Source: Brevibacterium sp. HMSC07C04
GTDB lineage: Bacteria; Actinomycetota; Actinomycetes; Actinomycetales; Brevibacteriaceae
Assembly: GCF_001815905.1 (NCBI RefSeq)
Contig: NZ_KV823267.1
Span: forward strand, 1-53,946
Length of the DNA: 53,946 bases
Direction: 5' to 3'
Within the stretch, counting starts at the first letter, position 1, and the number at the start of each line of letters is the position of its first letter. Below are positions 52,842-53,946 of the stretch, piece after piece. The notes beneath the pieces were generated by a model. The model was not told the DNA's origin, searched no databases, and saw nothing but the letters and a program-made list of their open reading frames with translations. The translations under genes were made by a program, and so were the position numbers.

Positions 52842-53761
52842 GGCCGTGCCCTGCCTAGGAACCAATAGGGGCACCACTGCACGGATTCGCTATTGAGGCC
52901 CCAGGTGTGAATTGCGTGGCGCCGTACTTCCTTGCAGAGCTGTCCTTCACCCGCGACCCAGACGTACTTCGACTGTGTTGCGGGGTGTTCGGCACGGTCC
53001 AGTTGCTGTAGGTGGGACATCACTGCCGTGCTGAAGTCCGTTGTAGCGCTAAACAGCACTTCTAGGCTGCCCAGCTTGCTCTCCCAGTCGGCGACGAGGG
53101 ATGGCTCGAGGTCACCATGGTTCTCGGCGACCACTACGAGGTGTATGTCGCGCAACTGTTCCGGGGTAAACGCATCCGCGTAATCCAAAATGGCGCGAAC
53201 GGAAGGTACGGCAGATGGGTCTGCGATAAGTGTTTGTGAACTTTGCGCGCGGTGCCAGAGGCCCTGGCATGTCCAGATGCCTACCTGGTCGCCAACACGA
53301 GTTGCAAGAGCCCAGGCGAGCCCTGGTCCGACGTGCTCATCCTTTGGATTTTTGACGCCATGTGTCGCCACGTCGAAAGTTATCTGTCCGCACTCGGGAT
53401 CGAGTGAGCGTACGGTGTACCAACGTAAATTTGGGCGTTGGGTCTCCGGCATGGCTGTAACGCTTGCGCGGATATTGGCGCCACCTCCGTGGAGTGGTAA
53501 ATGGAGATTCTCGCCGGGCTTAGCCGGCATAAAGAGGCCAAAGAATTCGTCCGGGCCGGAAAGCTGAAAGCCGACTAGCTCGGGGGAGCGGATGACAATC
53601 CTCTGCAGGTTTTCTGCCGGGGCGCTGACGTCATAAACAGTGGCGCGGATGATTCGATGGTGCGGTTCAGAAGGGGCGGCCAAGAGTAGGTGGTCAGAAA
53701 AGGCCGCGCGGTAGGCGGAAGTGCTCGTCGGAGTGTTCAGGGTAACTGGGTTCGAGGTCAT
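52838..53761 (-). CDS. Siderophore-interacting protein (FAD-dependent ferric-siderophore reductase)
   Basis: 307 residues, SIP/ViuB family. The FAD-binding β-barrel has NLRWYTVRSLDPE (RxYT-like FAD motif) and GQITFDVATHG. A NAD(P)H-binding C-terminal half follows, with ALIADPSAVPSVRAIL-like SQTLIADPSAVPSVRAIL and SKYVWVAGEGQLCKEVRRH. It would release iron from imported siderophores in the cytoplasm by reduction to Fe(II). The ATG at 53761 is right behind a DtxR box with no Shine-Dalgarno, so the transcript is likely leaderless. Convergent with the transporter operon. Confidence 0.92.
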   Translation of the reverse strand: MTSNPVTLNTPTSTSAYRAAFSDHLLLAAPSEPHHRIIRATVYDVSAPAENLQRIVIRSPELVGFQLSGPDEFFGLFMPAKPGENLHLPLHGGGANIRASVTAMPETQRPNLRWYTVRSLDPECGQITFDVATHGVKNPKDEHVGPGLAWALATRVGDQVGIWTCQGLWHRAQSSQTLIADPSAVPSVRAILDYADAFTPEQLRDIHLVVVAENHGDLEPSLVADWESKLGSLEVLFSATTDFSTAVMSHLQQLDRAEHPATQSKYVWVAGEGQLCKEVRRHAIHTWGLNSESVQWCPYWFLGRARP

Positions 53762-53769
53762 AGTGGGAG

Positions 53770-53788
53770 TTAACTTACCCTTACCTAA
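53770..53788 (-). promoter_or_regulatory. DtxR box of the siderophore-interacting protein gene
   Basis: TTAGGTAAGGGTAAGTTAA on the minus strand matches the consensus at 14 of 19 positions. TAAGTT inside it can act as the -10, with TTTCAC 18 bases further upstream. Confidence 0.85.
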
Positions 53789-53838
53789 AGCAAAAGTGAA
53801 AGGGTGAGGGGCAGAAAAAGCCCCGCGGGGATCCGAGG

Positions 53839-53912
53839 TGAACTGGCCCCCGAAAGTTGGACTGGTTTAATTCTAGGCGGTGAGGGCTTCAAGGGTCTGA
53901 TTTCGATATTGC
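53839..53912 (-). mobile_element. Right IS150-group copy, orfB-proximal end
   Basis: Begins at 53839 with TGAACTGGCCCCCGAAAGTT and GGACTGG, a terminal repeat related to that at 48338. It holds the orfB stop at 53873-53875 and is broken at 53912 by another IS end. Confidence 0.75.
53873..53912 (-). pseudogene. IS150-group transposase OrfB, C-terminal fragment
   Basis: The last codons read QYRNQTLEALTA-stop, typical of the C terminus of IS3-family OrfB. An in-frame TAA precedes it, contributed by the inserted IS end. Confidence 0.6.
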
Positions 53913-53946
53913 TGAGGTTACCCACGTTTAGTGGACACCCTATTAG
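53913..53946. mobile_element. End of a second IS3-family element, cut by the window edge
   Basis: TGAGGTTACCCACGTTTAGT followed by GGACACC resembles the terminal repeat of IS3 itself (TGATC..TACCCACG...GGACAC). It interrupts the OrfB C-terminal codons of the right IS150-group copy. Confidence 0.65.

Larger units (their letters stand above)
47745..53946. mobile_element. IS-bracketed siderophore-uptake island
   Basis: Two IS150-group (IS3 family) ends in the same orientation flank a 5.5-kb cargo (48339-53838). The left copy keeps its orfA end and terminal repeat facing the cargo but has lost most of orfB on the tRNA side. The right copy keeps its orfB end facing the cargo and is interrupted by another IS. 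Cargo base use is visibly less G+C-rich than the core. The outer right boundary lies beyond the window. Confidence 0.65.

Overview
The window is about 54 kb of G+C-rich chromosomal DNA from an actinobacterium (Actinomycetota). The supporting signs are a canonical DtxR/IdeR-type iron repressor, MprAB-like two-component and HtrA genes, an orphan WXG100 protein, the PspA-HtpX-PspAB trio, a lone groEL under a CIRCE element, a LytR_C (VirR-like)/DUF3263 pair, ThrE, bacterial XPB helicase, and many start codons with a TANNNT -10 box 6-7 nt upstream (leaderless transcripts). Gene order fits both Micrococcales and Corynebacteriales; I cannot fix the genus from sequence alone.

Layout. 0-9.7 kb: a giant degenerate SF1 helicase/nuclease-like protein, a YkvI-type transporter, tRNA-Arg(CCT), a lipoprotein NodB deacetylase, a double-UspA protein and an HNH endonuclease. 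9.9-14.5 kb: two paralogous secreted NlpC/P60 hydrolases, dtxR, and divergent pdxH/serC, both apparently leaderless. 14.8-20.9 kb: DUF456, DUF3027, a cold-shock-domain protein and DUF2530 on the minus strand, facing the helicase-associated/XPB operon. 20.9-23.7 kb: an EamA exporter and a membrane-anchored FMN glutamate-synthase-like oxidoreductase. 23.9-31.2 kb: a plus-strand envelope-stress block (response regulator, histidine kinase, HtrA, WXG100, PspA, HtpX, PspAB). 31.3-34.5 kb: an S4 protein, a conserved unknown, then an MFS/TetR cassette bounded by 26-bp direct repeats, one of them inside the groEL terminator. 34.6-47.6 kb: groEL, csp, LytR_C protein, DUF3263, a small membrane protein, aldehyde dehydrogenase, uracil-DNA glycosylase, ThrE, ketopantoate-reductase-like and SGNH proteins, an SPFH protein, an AzgA-type purine permease and tRNA-Thr(TGT).

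47.7-53.9 kb is accessory. Two similarly oriented IS150-group (IS3 family) ends bracket a 5.5-kb DtxR-controlled siderophore-uptake module: a lipoprotein binding protein, two FecCD permeases, an ATPase and a convergent siderophore-interacting reductase. The right IS is itself broken by another IS3-type end at the window edge. The left flank of the cargo carries an unexplained ~61-bp tandem repeat and a 20-bp inverted repeat. The host dtxR at 11.9-12.6 kb has all the expected Fe(II)-site residues and could control the acquired boxes.

Most striking points: the IS-bracketed iron island and its repeat cluster, the MFS/TetR cassette with terminator-derived direct repeats, a ~120-residue low-complexity insertion inside the ATP-binding domain of the histidine kinase, and an over-represented 9-mer (CGAGGTGCC) in the core part of the window.
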